DNA of 64,000 nt, from the NCBI RefSeq assembly GCF_048544455.1, contig NC_133534.1, positions 33,666,217 to 33,730,216 of the forward strand, read 5' to 3'. Source of the DNA: Silene latifolia (taxonomy: Eukaryota > Streptophyta > Magnoliopsida > Caryophyllales > Caryophyllaceae). The position numbers and the translations under genes were made by a program. The notes under the pieces were generated by a model. It saw only the letters and a list, made by a program, of their open reading frames with translations. It had not been told where the DNA came from and did not search any database. Positions 11,841 to 22,100 of the stretch are shown one piece after another; within the stretch, counting starts at the first letter, position 1; every line of letters starts with the position of its first letter.

Positions 11841-13153
11841 ATGAGAGGCGTAAAATCGGATGTAGACAAATCAATAACGCCCTCAACCAATGTCGCCTCC
11901 TTTGACTGGTTGGGCATTTGTGAATCTATTTTTCTTCTTTTCACCAAATGATTGGTGGATCTTTCATCCTTTTGATCATCTGTGATATTGAACTCCCTAT
12001 AAGATCGCTTAACTTCTGTACCCAAACATTTTAGGAGTGAGATAGAAATCCTACCATCCTCAATCCCATCTTGTATGACATGCTTGAGCTTATAACAATT
12101 TTCGGTGTCATGCCCCCTACCCCTATGGTATTGACAATATGAATTGCCATCCCACGATTTAGATTTCTTTTCTGGATCTGGTGTAGGTCCTATTGGTTGA
12201 AGAAGACCTAGAGAGGATAATTGGTTCAAGGCTAGGGCATAAGGTATTCCTAGATTTGTGAATGATCTGGGAGAGTTGTTTAATTCCTTTGAGTAAGGCT
12301 CCATGAGGTTGCCTTTGATTTTGACTTCTGGATGAGAAGAACTAGGAATATATCGCTCACTTTTTGCTTTTTCCTTGAAACCATGAGGTTGAGGGTTTGT
12401 CTGGACATTCTTTATCTTGAAAGGTTGGGCATCAAGCTTCTTACCCATTTCAGCAAACTGGTTCTCTATGTTGGAAAGTCGAGAGTTTAGGATATCAATG
12501 GCTCCTTCTATTTTGGAAAATTTATTGTCGAGGGCCCTGGAAAGCATGAGCATTCCATTTTGGATATCGTCGTCTTCAAGCATGTTGATATCTTTGTCAT
12601 CACGAGGATCGAGGAGATGAGAACAATCCAGGAATGATTCTTCATCATGCTTAGTGATATTGGACCCAAGAGGGTCGGTCTTCTTGGATTGGCCGACAGA
12701 AGGTGGCTTAGGAAGCTTGCCCTCTTCGATCATATCTTGGATGGTGTGTTTCAAGAGAAAACACTCTTCGATATCATGACCTCTACCTTGGTGATATAAG
12801 CAGTATTTGTTGCCCTTCCAGAGGTTCACCTGTTTCTCCAAAGGTGGATCCGGAGTCGGCCCTATTGGATGTAGCATGCCTTGGGCAGAGAGTCTCTTCA
12901 AAGCATCGGCATAAGACATGCCTAAATCAGTAAGCACCCTTTGATGCCTCCCCGGTTTCCTTTCAGCTGTTTTCGGCTTTCTAGAACGATTGTTATTACA
13001 AGAGGTAAGTTTTGGATGACCTAGACTAGAGGTTTCCCTAATTGGCATGTTCTTTTCCACCATTGCATTTTCAAGGGTGAGGACGCGAATGCTCAAATTT
13101 TCCACTGTAGCTTGAACTTGCAGGACCATGGCATAAACGTCCTGGAGAGACAT
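11837..13153 (-). CDS. gag-like ORF with two zinc-knuckle-like modules (retroelement)
   Basis: A 438-codon frame and the longest in the Ogre/Tat-like element. Residues about 1-35 look coiled-coil (MSLQDVYAMVLQVQATVENL). A module of about 75 residues occurs twice, near residues 72-148 and again near 300-375: LG-x2-YA, PIGPTPDP, W-x-G, then YCLYHQGRGHDIEEC or YCQYHRGRGHDTENC and a short helix. Between them lies a second coiled-coil-like stretch. These C-x2-H-x4-H-x4-C motifs are known from the gag region of plant Ty3/gypsy elements. The ATG is at 13,151-13,153, about 1.3 kb inside the 5' LTR, a plausible leader length. No protease or polymerase motif follows. Confidence 0.65.
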   Translation of the reverse strand: MSLQDVYAMVLQVQATVENLSIRVLTLENAMVEKNMPIRETSSLGHPKLTSCNNNRSRKPKTAERKPGRHQRVLTDLGMSYADALKRLSAQGMLHPIGPTPDPPLEKQVNLWKGNKYCLYHQGRGHDIEECFLLKHTIQDMIEEGKLPKPPSVGQSKKTDPLGSNITKHDEESFLDCSHLLDPRDDKDINMLEDDDIQNGMLMLSRALDNKFSKIEGAIDILNSRLSNIENQFAEMGKKLDAQPFKIKNVQTNPQPHGFKEKAKSERYIPSSSHPEVKIKGNLMEPYSKELNNSPRSFTNLGIPYALALNQLSSLGLLQPIGPTPDPEKKSKSWDGNSYCQYHRGRGHDTENCYKLKHVIQDGIEDGRISISLLKCLGTEVKRSYREFNITDDQKDERSTNHLVKRRKIDSQMPNQSKEATLVEGVIDLSTSDFTPLI

Positions 13154-14445
13154 GGTGATTGTGGCTTGATCTGCTTCGTGACCTTGTTGATTGACAGAAC
13201 TTGCTGGATTCCTACTCGACAGAAATGACGCGCATTACAACTCGATTCGACATGGGATCACACATACTAAGGCAACAAACAAAGGAAGGGATGAGATGAC
13301 ACATCTTGACTTGTGAACTCGTGAAATGTCGTGAGCGACTTCTCGTGTTCGAATTCACGGTGTTTGACCTTGACCTTTAGACTCGAGTGTTGACTTTGAC
13401 AGAGTGATGTTTATGTGATTGACCTTATTGACGGGATTGATGACACGTGTTGATTCTGGGCTCGAGGTTTGCTTATAGGTGTTAAGAAGACTACTGTAGT
13501 TTAGACTCAAATATGAGGCCCATTGAGACTCGTGTGTTGAGCCTCGGAACGTGTGACTCGAGTGTTCAGATCCTAACTGAATTGGGGTAGGGGGTCCAAA
13601 ATGACGGCGTGACGCCTTAGGACTTGACTTGAATTTTGAAAAGACCCAAAATATAAAGGAAGACGGGTTTATGACTCGAGAGAGTTCCGACTAAGACATA
13701 GTCAGCTTGAACTCCGACTCTAACTTAGCCCGATTGAATTTACATATTTACATTCACATTGTTTGAAAAATATTTTGAATAAAACTTTTTTTTTGGCTTT
13801 TTTTTTTTTCCGGACCTTTTTGTTTTTTTTTTTTTTGGACTTTTTTTTTGCTTTTTTTTTTTGGACTTTTTAGTTTTGAAATGGGTTTTAGGCCCAAATT
13901 TTGACTCGACAAGCGGACAGAGTTTTGACTGGGCTTCGCGCTAATCTAGGCCTATTTCGAAATTTTTGATTAAGAAAAGGTTTTTTGATTTTTGAAAATT
14001 CGTCATGATTTGTTTTGAAATGGTGATCACGTAAGGTTTACATATTTATACAAGCATTATAACGGGATGCTGAGTGCATTTAAAAGGGTTTTGGTTTAAA
14101 GGGTGGGTTGCCATACCGAACCATCAAACCCGAAGTCTGTGGAGAGGCTCGTGCCAAACAAGAGTAAGGCCGATTCCTAGTCCATTTCCTCAAGTAGTGA
14201 AGGCCCTTGATACAAACAAGAGTAAGCATCATGGTATGGATAACGTCAATCGCTATCCATCCTTAGGCCCAAATAAGAATTAGGACCGTTTAGACGGGAC
14301 GATTGGTCGAATGGGTTGGGTTGGGCCTAGGAAGGCTGAATAAAACGGTCTAGGAAGACCGAGTTATGAAAACCGACAATTGTCTTGTACAAACTTATTC
14401 CCTAACCTTGTTCAAGTTTCACCCTTGCTATACGTAAGTGTATTA
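13154..14445 (-). other. 5' leader of the Ogre/Tat-like element with poly-T tracts
   Basis: Between the primer-binding-like site and the gag-like start. It has many gactcg words and a run of long T tracts at 13,785-13,872 interrupted by GGAC and GC (poly-A in element orientation). No ORF of note. Confidence 0.55.
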
Positions 14446-14463
14446 TCCCGACCGGAGTCGCCA
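14446..14463 (-). other. primer-binding-like site of the Ogre/Tat-like element
   Basis: On - this reads TGGCGACTCCGGTCGGGA, five bases inside the right LTR. TGGCGACTCC-type sites are characteristic of Ogre and related Tat-lineage elements, which are thought to prime from an arginine tRNA. The tRNA match was not computed. Confidence 0.65.
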
Positions 14464-14468
14464 AACCG

Positions 14469-17235
14469 TGCGTGGACGGGCCGCCCACGGGGCGCTTGGT
14501 GAGAAGCGAAAACAAGCGTTTGCATTTTGTATGGAGTCGCCACCAATTTTTATGGGAAATTGGAACCGTTCGAATACCTCATGTCATGTCAAGACATAAA
14601 GTAGTGACATGAACACTAAGCAATCGTTACCCTTAGCATTCTATGTCTAGAATGACTCTCGTGGATGCCAATGAACACGGGTGCTCACGGAGATCTGGAG
14701 TAAGGGGTGAGGGTACGTATTAGGAAGCTCTTTTGATCGAACACCTAATCCCGCCCGCCTCGATAGCGGCCTCTACTAATGATTAGGGAGTTTATTCGTA
14801 CTTGATATATCGTCGGCTATATCCATGCAATGCAACATCCAATAGATTAATCCTAACATGTGAAGGTTTAAGACTAAGTCGGTAGACAATTAGTTAGCAA
14901 ACAATTGGGTCGAAGTTGGATTAAATATTGATTTACATGTGAAAGCATACAATGAAAGATACAAAGCAATAATTATAAATTACAATAATAGAAAATTACA
15001 ACGATTACATTGGATTAGATGATTTATGTCGGAAATACCTTTAAAACGGATAATTTGAGAAAAAGGATAAAAGAAGGAATTACGAACAAATCAGAAGTGA
15101 TAATACGGATAATAGTCAGTTACGTAAGCTAATTAAACTACATCAAGGCAGAAAAGGAGTTCAGAGACAGAACTCATCTGGAACAGGCGCAGCAGGCACT
15201 GCGCCCTTTGGAAGAGGCGCAGCGATTCTTGCGTCATTCCCAAGGGGTGAGTTGAGTTGTGAAGTTTAATCGCAAATCGTTAACGTCAATTGATGATTTT
15301 AAGGATTGATTAGATTATTTGACTCGGATGGAAGTGATTAATGGATTAATTACATATGAAGGTGTCATAAAAACGGTAAAACATGGATGAGATGAAATTA
15401 AGATGAATTAATTAAACGACTAATTAATGAATTAAACAAACTAACTAATTAATTAGACTAAACATAATGAATGATGACGAATTAACAATGAATATGATAA
15501 AAGACAGGTTAGAATGTATCAATGACGAGTTCCAGAGATTCAACATGGATGAATCGAATCTCCAAAACCCGAGTTTGAATCGAATGACGAAAACCCGCAA
15601 ATATGAGATTACTTGGGATTTAAGTCGGATTAGCGATGAATTAAACATGTGGATGAATGATTAATTAGTGGCATGATATTAATGAATAAACAGATGAAAA
15701 TATATCAACGATGAATTCCAGAAACTCAATATGAACAAATTGAATTACTAAAACCCGAATTGAATATTAATGACGAAAAACCCGTAAATATTGATTATTT
15801 AGGATTTAAGTCGGATTTATGACGATTAAAACATGTTAATGATGATGGTTAATATACATGTGAATTATTAAACTATCATGATGAAGAATTAATGACGAAC
15901 AAAACAAGAGAAACAAATTTGATACGAATTACAGAGGACGGAGGAAGAAGAAAAGAAGCGAGAAGAATGGCGGCCTCACGAAGAGGCGCGGCAGTGCTGC
16001 GCTCCTTCGAAGAGGCGCAGCAATTGCTGCGTCTTTTCTCGACGTCTGTCTACTGGAAATCCGCAAAAAGGGTTTTAAAGACGGTTTTAGAAATCGGTTT
16101 TAATGAGGTACTTTCGACATAAACCTTACAATTGTTATACGATAATTAAAATACAATAAATAAAAGAGAGATTAATACACCCTCAGACTTACATGTTGAC
16201 GGAACGAGAAGAACTAAGAAGATCGATTAGTGATGCTCGACGCGAACGCAAGGAAAGAGTGCCCTCGAAAGAGGAAAACGATTTAACAAGTTGATTAATT
16301 AGATTGATTGAGTGTAGTGGTCAAATTGGTCGGTCATGCAACGGAGAGGCTGGTACCCGGAAGGATCCGAGCTTACGTGGTCGGAAGTCCAAGCACGTAG
16401 GCGCCAATTAGTAAGAACGAAGTCTAGAATGCAAAGGGAGAAGAGAAGGGCGGACACTCGCGTGAGAAATATGAGGAGCGAAGGCTCCTATTTATACTAA
16501 TCACGCGGAGGAATTATGGTAAGACTAGGATACGGAAGGAAAGATCCGGAAATAACCGACTTAGGTTAAACGCGGAAACTTGGACAAAAAGAAAACCCTG
16601 GGAAAAGGCGCAGCAGAGCTGCGTCCCTTGGAAGAGGCGCAGCACTTGCTGCGTCCTTTCCCGGGTAGGTTCTCTGCGCGTAGAAAACGCGTTTGACAGC
16701 CTGTCGTATTTTAGGCATAACTTTCTCTACAAGACTCGTATTTAGGTGATTTCGGTGGCGTTGGAAAGCTAAGAGAAAGATCTAGGACTTTATGTGAAAT
16801 AGGCCTGACCCACAAAAGTCGTTATGACCTCGTAAAACGGGCCTAAAGATCGGGTTGTCATTTTAGCTAAATGAAATGCACATTTCGTAATGTAAACTTT
16901 TAGTTCAGCCTAATGAAGTGACTGGGACTCAAAATGAGATATAATCTCAACATTTTATGATATCCTTACCTTAGGTAGACAAGCACATTGCTTTGACTCG
17001 GGATTTGACGGTTTTAAGAAATGAAGACGGTTTTTGACCCGGACTCCAAACGTACTCTAATTACTGCCAAAACGACCGTATCGGGACGTAGATGACAACT
17101 AAGAGGTCGACATTAATGTTTGAGCAATCACTTGACGATAATCTTACGAACTGTCACAAATCGTTCCGCGTACCAAACATGCGGCCCAATCATCACCGGG
17201 TGGTTTGCGGGAGGTGCAGAAACGAGGTGTCTACA
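14469..17235 (-). repeat. right LTR (5' LTR in element orientation)
   Basis: Partner of 4,803-7,577. It starts TGCGTGGACGGGCCGCCC on + and ends gtgtctaca, directly followed by the ACTTG target duplication. The first LTR base is uncertain by two, because the target TG and the LTR TG adjoin in the left copy. Confidence 0.88.
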
Positions 17236-17413
17236 ACTTGATGAGATTCTGTTCTGTCTCTTGATGCTGTAATGTTGATTCATAATTACGTGAATCCTAT
17301 ACTTGATTTTGTGAATCTTGGAGTAGTTGTTGTGAAACCTAGATCTGCCATTGTGAAACTTATTCATTTAGTTACTCACCTACTATGCGTTCCTATTATT
17401 ATTTTTAGTGAAT

Positions 17414-17739
17414 TATGGAGTCTTGGTGCAAAGGGTGTGTCGTGAATGCTTTTGAAGAAGACGAATCGTCATTTCGTGCAGCTTATGTCTGTCAAAAACA
17501 AAACGCAATCAGTTTGTCTTTTAAGGAAGCCGATTTGGCGTGAAGTTAAATTATCTTCCCCTCGCTATCACTCACAACATTCTGTTTTCAATATTCAAGG
17601 AGTTATGCATAATATATTTTCTAAACTTGATGCCTTTGAAGACAAGGCAAATATGGCTATTGTGTGTCGGAATTGGTCTCAGTTATTTCTTATTCATCCC
17701 AATGCTCGGTGTAACCGCCGCATATTGGCTTTCTCTTGA
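17414..17739 (+). pseudogene. agenet-like fragment copy 2 followed by an F-box-like frame
   Basis: The frame from ATG 17,414 begins MESWCKGCVVNAFEEDESS and continues to a KEADLA end, which fits the close of an agenet repeat (usually ...ESDLR). Another frame, open 17,446-17,739, contains VMHNIFSKLDAFEDKANMAI then VCRNWSQL, which resembles the F-box pattern I-x-I-F-S-x-L ... VC-x-x-W. The two readings overlap in different frames, so at most one is the historical exon at each point. This is the second copy of the segment at 3,809-4,790 and is probably captured host sequence decaying inside the MULE. Confidence 0.35.
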
Positions 17740-18297
17740 AATCAACCATGTGGAGGGTATTCTAATTATTCATAGGGGTGCTAACCTAATATTCCAAACG
17801 TGCAAATGTTTCTTTGACCGATAATAAGTCGCTAAATTCATCCTTCATTTTCACCAATATAACCATCCAAGTGCCATGAACCTTCTGAATGCTATTGATC
17901 GCGCTACAATTTATGAGAACTTACGTTCTTTACCTCCGAGTGATGTCTCTTGAACGAGCCACCGCAATTGCTATTCTTTGTCAACTTATTTCGCAATTTT
18001 ATAGATGCATGTTCTATTGATTTACCTTCTATTATGGACCTATAGCCTACATTTGCATCCCTTTTCCTAAAATACTATCTTTGTAATTTTCGGCATTGAA
18101 CGTTGCTATCTTGTTTGCCGTGTTCTATTGTCGATAGTTTATAAATATAATGTATGACTACTATGTTTTATTAATGAAGTTTGCTTTGTGTTCTTTGTTT
18201 TTTGTGAATCCTTGCGTTCCCTATTGTTTCATAATAACTTCGAATGACAATTTCAATAATAACTTCAATAATAACTTCATGCCCCGTTGACATTTCT
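17740..18297 (+). other. MULE internal DNA, second copy of an internal duplication
   Basis: No gene recognised. The part near 18,140-18,285 matches 4,660-4,790 on the far side of the LTR element. This is not part of the LTRs and records an older direct duplication of the MULE interior. Confidence 0.55.
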
Positions 18298-18740
18298 GGC
18301 CCCTACTGTTAACCCCGTCCCCCAAAAAGGGTTCACCCGTCCCCTCCTAGGGCGTCTTTTGGTCTTGGCGTTGGTCGAATGACTATATACAAGGGAAAGG
18401 ATTTAGGGTTGGATTAGGCGGATCCGCCTAATCCAACCCTAAACCCTTTCCCGTCCCGTTTTAGGACACCCGGTCCCTACTGTTAACCCCGTCCCCCAAA
18501 AAGGGTTCACCCGTCCCCTCCTAGGGTGTCTTTTGGTCTTGGCGTTGGTCGAATGACTATGTACAAGGGAAAGGGTTTAGGGTTGGATTAGGCGGATCCA
18601 CGGTAGCGGATCCGCCTAACCCAACCCTAAACCCTTTCCCGTCCCGTTTTTTTTTAGGACACCCGCCCCCCTCGTTAACCCCGTCCCCCAAAAAGGGTTC
18701 ACCCGTCCCCTCCTAGGGTGTCTTTTGGTCTTGGCGTTGG
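18298..18740. repeat. 2.5-copy tandem repeat with 60-74-bp palindromes
   Basis: The unit starts ctactgttaaccccgtcccc, passes cctcctagggtgtctttt and ggtcttggcgttgg, and repeats at 18,298, 18,472 and about 18,664 (spacing 174 and about 192). Units 1 and 2 each contain a large palindrome: 18,393-18,452 is nearly perfect over 60 bp around GGATCC, and 18,567-18,640 is the same with about 14 extra bases at its centre. The third copy stops before the palindrome. GC content is well above the flanks. Confidence 0.88.
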
Positions 18741-19136
18741 ATCAAGAACTGTTTTGAGACTATAAATCATATAGCTTATTTTTGAATCCTATAGCTTATT
18801 TTGTGAAATCGGGGTTTATTTTGTGCATCTCGGGTCTTATCCCCGGATTCGGACTATATAAATTTTATGCCTTATTTTGTGAATCATAGAGGTTAATTTG
18901 TGAAAGCGGGAGTTATTTTGTGAATCTCAGGTCTTCTCCCCACATTCAGACTATATAAATCTTATGCCTTATTGAAAAGAATCCTTGAGGTTATTTCGTG
19001 AAACTGGAGAGTTATTTTGTGAATCTCAGGTCCTATCCCTCCAAAATAGACTATATAAATCTTAGTTCTTATTTTTGTGTATCCTTTCAGCTTATTTTGT
19101 GACGCTAAAGATGATTATTGTGAAACAGGCTACAAG
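18741..19136 (+). repeat. TTTTGTGAATC-motif array in the Ulp1-gene leader
   Basis: Degenerate repeats of ttattttgtgaatctcaggt alternate with gactatataaatct-type blocks. A roughly 120-bp part of it (about 18,757-18,880) recurs in the same orientation near 27,610-27,755, inside a transposase-gene intron. Confidence 0.75.
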
Positions 19137-22100
19137 ATGAAGAGACCATCACAGGCGGTTGTGCAAGCAAGCGCTTCTGCACCAGGCATTGTTGAGCAAG
19201 CTGCCGCTCCTCCGCCAGCAAAAAAACGGAGGGTGCGTACAAAGGGACTGCCTACAGTGAGGACTCGAATGTCGCCAAAAGGGTTGTACAACTTTCTGAA
19301 AGATACGAAAAATCCATCGAGCGATCAGCAGATTCAAGCTATAAAAGACATGGGCTTTGGCGGTCTGTTAATGATTGAAACAGACAAGGTTCCCGGGGAC
19401 CTTGCTTATTGGCTAGTGTCAAATTACAACCCAGCAAAGGGATGGTTATTTGACAAAAAACTCCCTGTATTAGAGGAGGACATCCATCTTTGCATGAGCA
19501 TTCCAATGGGTTCAAGACCTGTTGAGGAAGCGTCACATGTGGATAAGTGTCCGGCTTATTTAGCTACGTTGGAAAACTTCCGAAAGCAATATCCACACAA
19601 ATATATCGATGATCACCACGTCTTGAACAAATTATCCATGCAGAAAGATGGTGGAGATGACTTTAAACGAAATTTCATCGTTTACATATTCTCGTCTCTG
19701 TTGGGTGGTGTGCAAGGGAATCGCGCAAGTTTGAGGATTTTAAAAAGTTTAGGTGATACTTCATCGATTCCGAATTCAATTGGTGCAATTTCATCAAACG
19801 AAGTTGGTGACCAAGTTGAGTCTTGGCAAAATGAGGAGTGGAGAGATGTCAAACGCTTGAAAGGAGATAATTTTTTTGGTGGACCCATTATGGTGCTCGT
19901 GTACATTTACTTGGACCGTTTCGTCTACAAATCAAGATTGGTCATAAGAAAGTTTCCAACTTGTTGTAATTGGACGAAAGAAAAAATTGCAAAAAGAATT
20001 AAACAGGAGTTGAAGGCAAATAAAGGTTTCGGTCAAGGTTTTGTGGAGCCTCGCCTTGTCATGAGCTACCACACACTCGCACCCGCACCTCAGCCACCGG
20101 TCACAAAGATTGAGCATGTTCAGTCCAAATCAACCATCCAATACCACGAAGAAGGCAAACCAGATATAGGGTCTGATATTCCACATTGTGGTGACAAGGA
20201 AACTGATGGCCTTAGTGACAGTAAGTGTGAGATTGTTCACAAACTTGCTGAAGCCGCAAAGGCAGCGGCTGCAGCTTTCGCTAGCAGCAGATCTCTTGCT
20301 ATTGAAGCTACGATCAAGCTACCTTCCTCAGCAGCGGTTTCAACTATGGTGGCAGCCGTTAATGGTATTGCGGATGGGTATATTTCATCCCAACAGGATG
20401 AGTTTGATGAGAATGTTGGGGATGAAGAAAATGCCGATGATGGGAATAAGGAGGAAAATATAGAGATGGGTAATAATGAGGATGCTAAGAAGGATGAGGA
20501 CGGTGAACTGAATTTGGACAACGTGGTCAATAATATCGTTGAAAACACGTTATCCATTGCAGCGAATGTTGTGGAGAATGAGCACGTTGTTAATGACGAT
20601 GTGGAGAATGAGCATTGGAAATTATGGATGACACTTTTGTACCGATTCGTCCACCAGATCCCAAAGTGACAAGCAAACCCATTCGGAAACGTCGTAAACC
20701 AAGATTGCCAACCCCAGCAGATTGCCCACGGTGGAGGTCGCAGCGACGACGATCATTTTTTGTCTTCTCGAAGAAGACAGATCTTCTATTGATCCTCGGC
20801 CCCAGCCAACACCAACACCAGTTATCGAACTAGCCGAAACCCCAATTGTTATTGATTTACCTGATACTCCAATGATTCCAGTCGTCCGTCCACCATCTCC
20901 GAAAACGTGTGTGGAAGAATCGAGCAATTGCCACGAAAAACCATTGGTCACTCACCGTACATTCGTCGTCGTCGTGGAAACCGTTTGTCGGTGATGAAAA
21001 CCACCGGTCCGTGCGAAAGCGAGAAGAAGAGGGACCAGGTGAGGAAAGCATAAAAGGCGAGGAAAGAATAGATCGTGTCGAGGGAAGAGGATGAGGGAAC
21101 CAGATTTCCTACATTCCGGTACCATCGATTTCGATCATGTTGATGTCAATAATGTTGATGTCAATAATGTTGATGTCAATACTCCTGCCATTGTGCGTCC
21201 TAGAAGAGAGATAATTCCAGTGCGCCTATCGATCTCCGTATCTCCAAAGAAACATCGGTGTTATTACTCCTTTTAATAGGGAGGAGAAAATACTTTGTTG
21301 GATTTCGGGCTTTGCTCAACGAAGAGGACAAAGGTATTTGACTATGAACTTGTTTTGTAAATCTCGGGTCTCATTTTTCGAATCGGACAATTTATAAATC
21401 GTAGGGCTTATATTGTGAATCCAATAGACTTTTTTGCGAATCGACGGCTTGTTTTGCGAATTTGATTGTTTTGATTGTTGAGTGCAGTGATATTCTTTTT
21501 CAAAGTAACACTAAGAGATTGACAAGGAGCATGTTGAGGACTATACCTGAAGGTGATCGAGTATGTTCAAGTCGTAAATATTTGGTGTAAGATCCTAAAC
21601 AAGTAATGAGAAGTTGAAATCACCGGATTCTCCTGTTCGTTTATTTGTTCCATACTCCAATGACGGTGTTAGTTCCTCCCCGGTTATCGAAAAATATTGA
21701 TGTTTCTTGATTCAATTAGTAAGTTTTGGTTTGGTGTTATTATGTTTTGTGAAACCTATTTTCATCTTTATGTTCTTCTTTTCATTTCATCTTGTCTTGT
21801 TTTTGAGACTTGCACTCCAATCATGTCTACATCATGCCCACCATTCTTCTTTTGTTTCGACCTTCGATGGAATAAATTGTGAGTCATACACCCTATGAAT
21901 GGAGTAGATGTTAACTATTTCGATTATGTGCAACCTACGGTGCGTCTTTTCCTCCATTTCTGGTTATGCAAAGTTGTGAATTTACTTTTTTTTCGTGAAT
22001 TCACGATCAAAGTGTTTGACAAGCATGTAACACATCCACATAATTAAGTGCTAATTTAGGTTGTGTCGTGCGTAAAGACAGGCTCATTAATTGGGTTTCA

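Larger units (their letters stand above)
4803..17235 (-). mobile_element. Ogre/Tat-like LTR retrotransposon, non-autonomous (LARD-like)
   Basis: A Ty3/gypsy-type element inserted in the giant MULE. It has two near-identical LTRs of about 2.77 kb and a 5-bp target duplication, ACTTG, at 4,798-4,802 and 17,236-17,240. Read on -, the right LTR is the 5' one. Just inside it is a primer-binding-like site, TGGCGACTCCGGTCGGGA (14,446-14,463), of the TGGCGACTCC type used by Ogre/Tat lineages; a purine tract lies by the other LTR (about 7,578-7,592). Coding is limited to gag-like ORFs. No protease, reverse transcriptase, RNase H or integrase was seen, so it is read as a non-autonomous large derivative. 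LTR similarity points to a recent insertion. Confidence 0.8.

Noticed and set aside
18400-18450. ccctaaaccc/gggtttaggg words looking like plant telomere repeats
   Set aside because: Only single occurrences inside a palindrome; no tandem TTTAGGG array.
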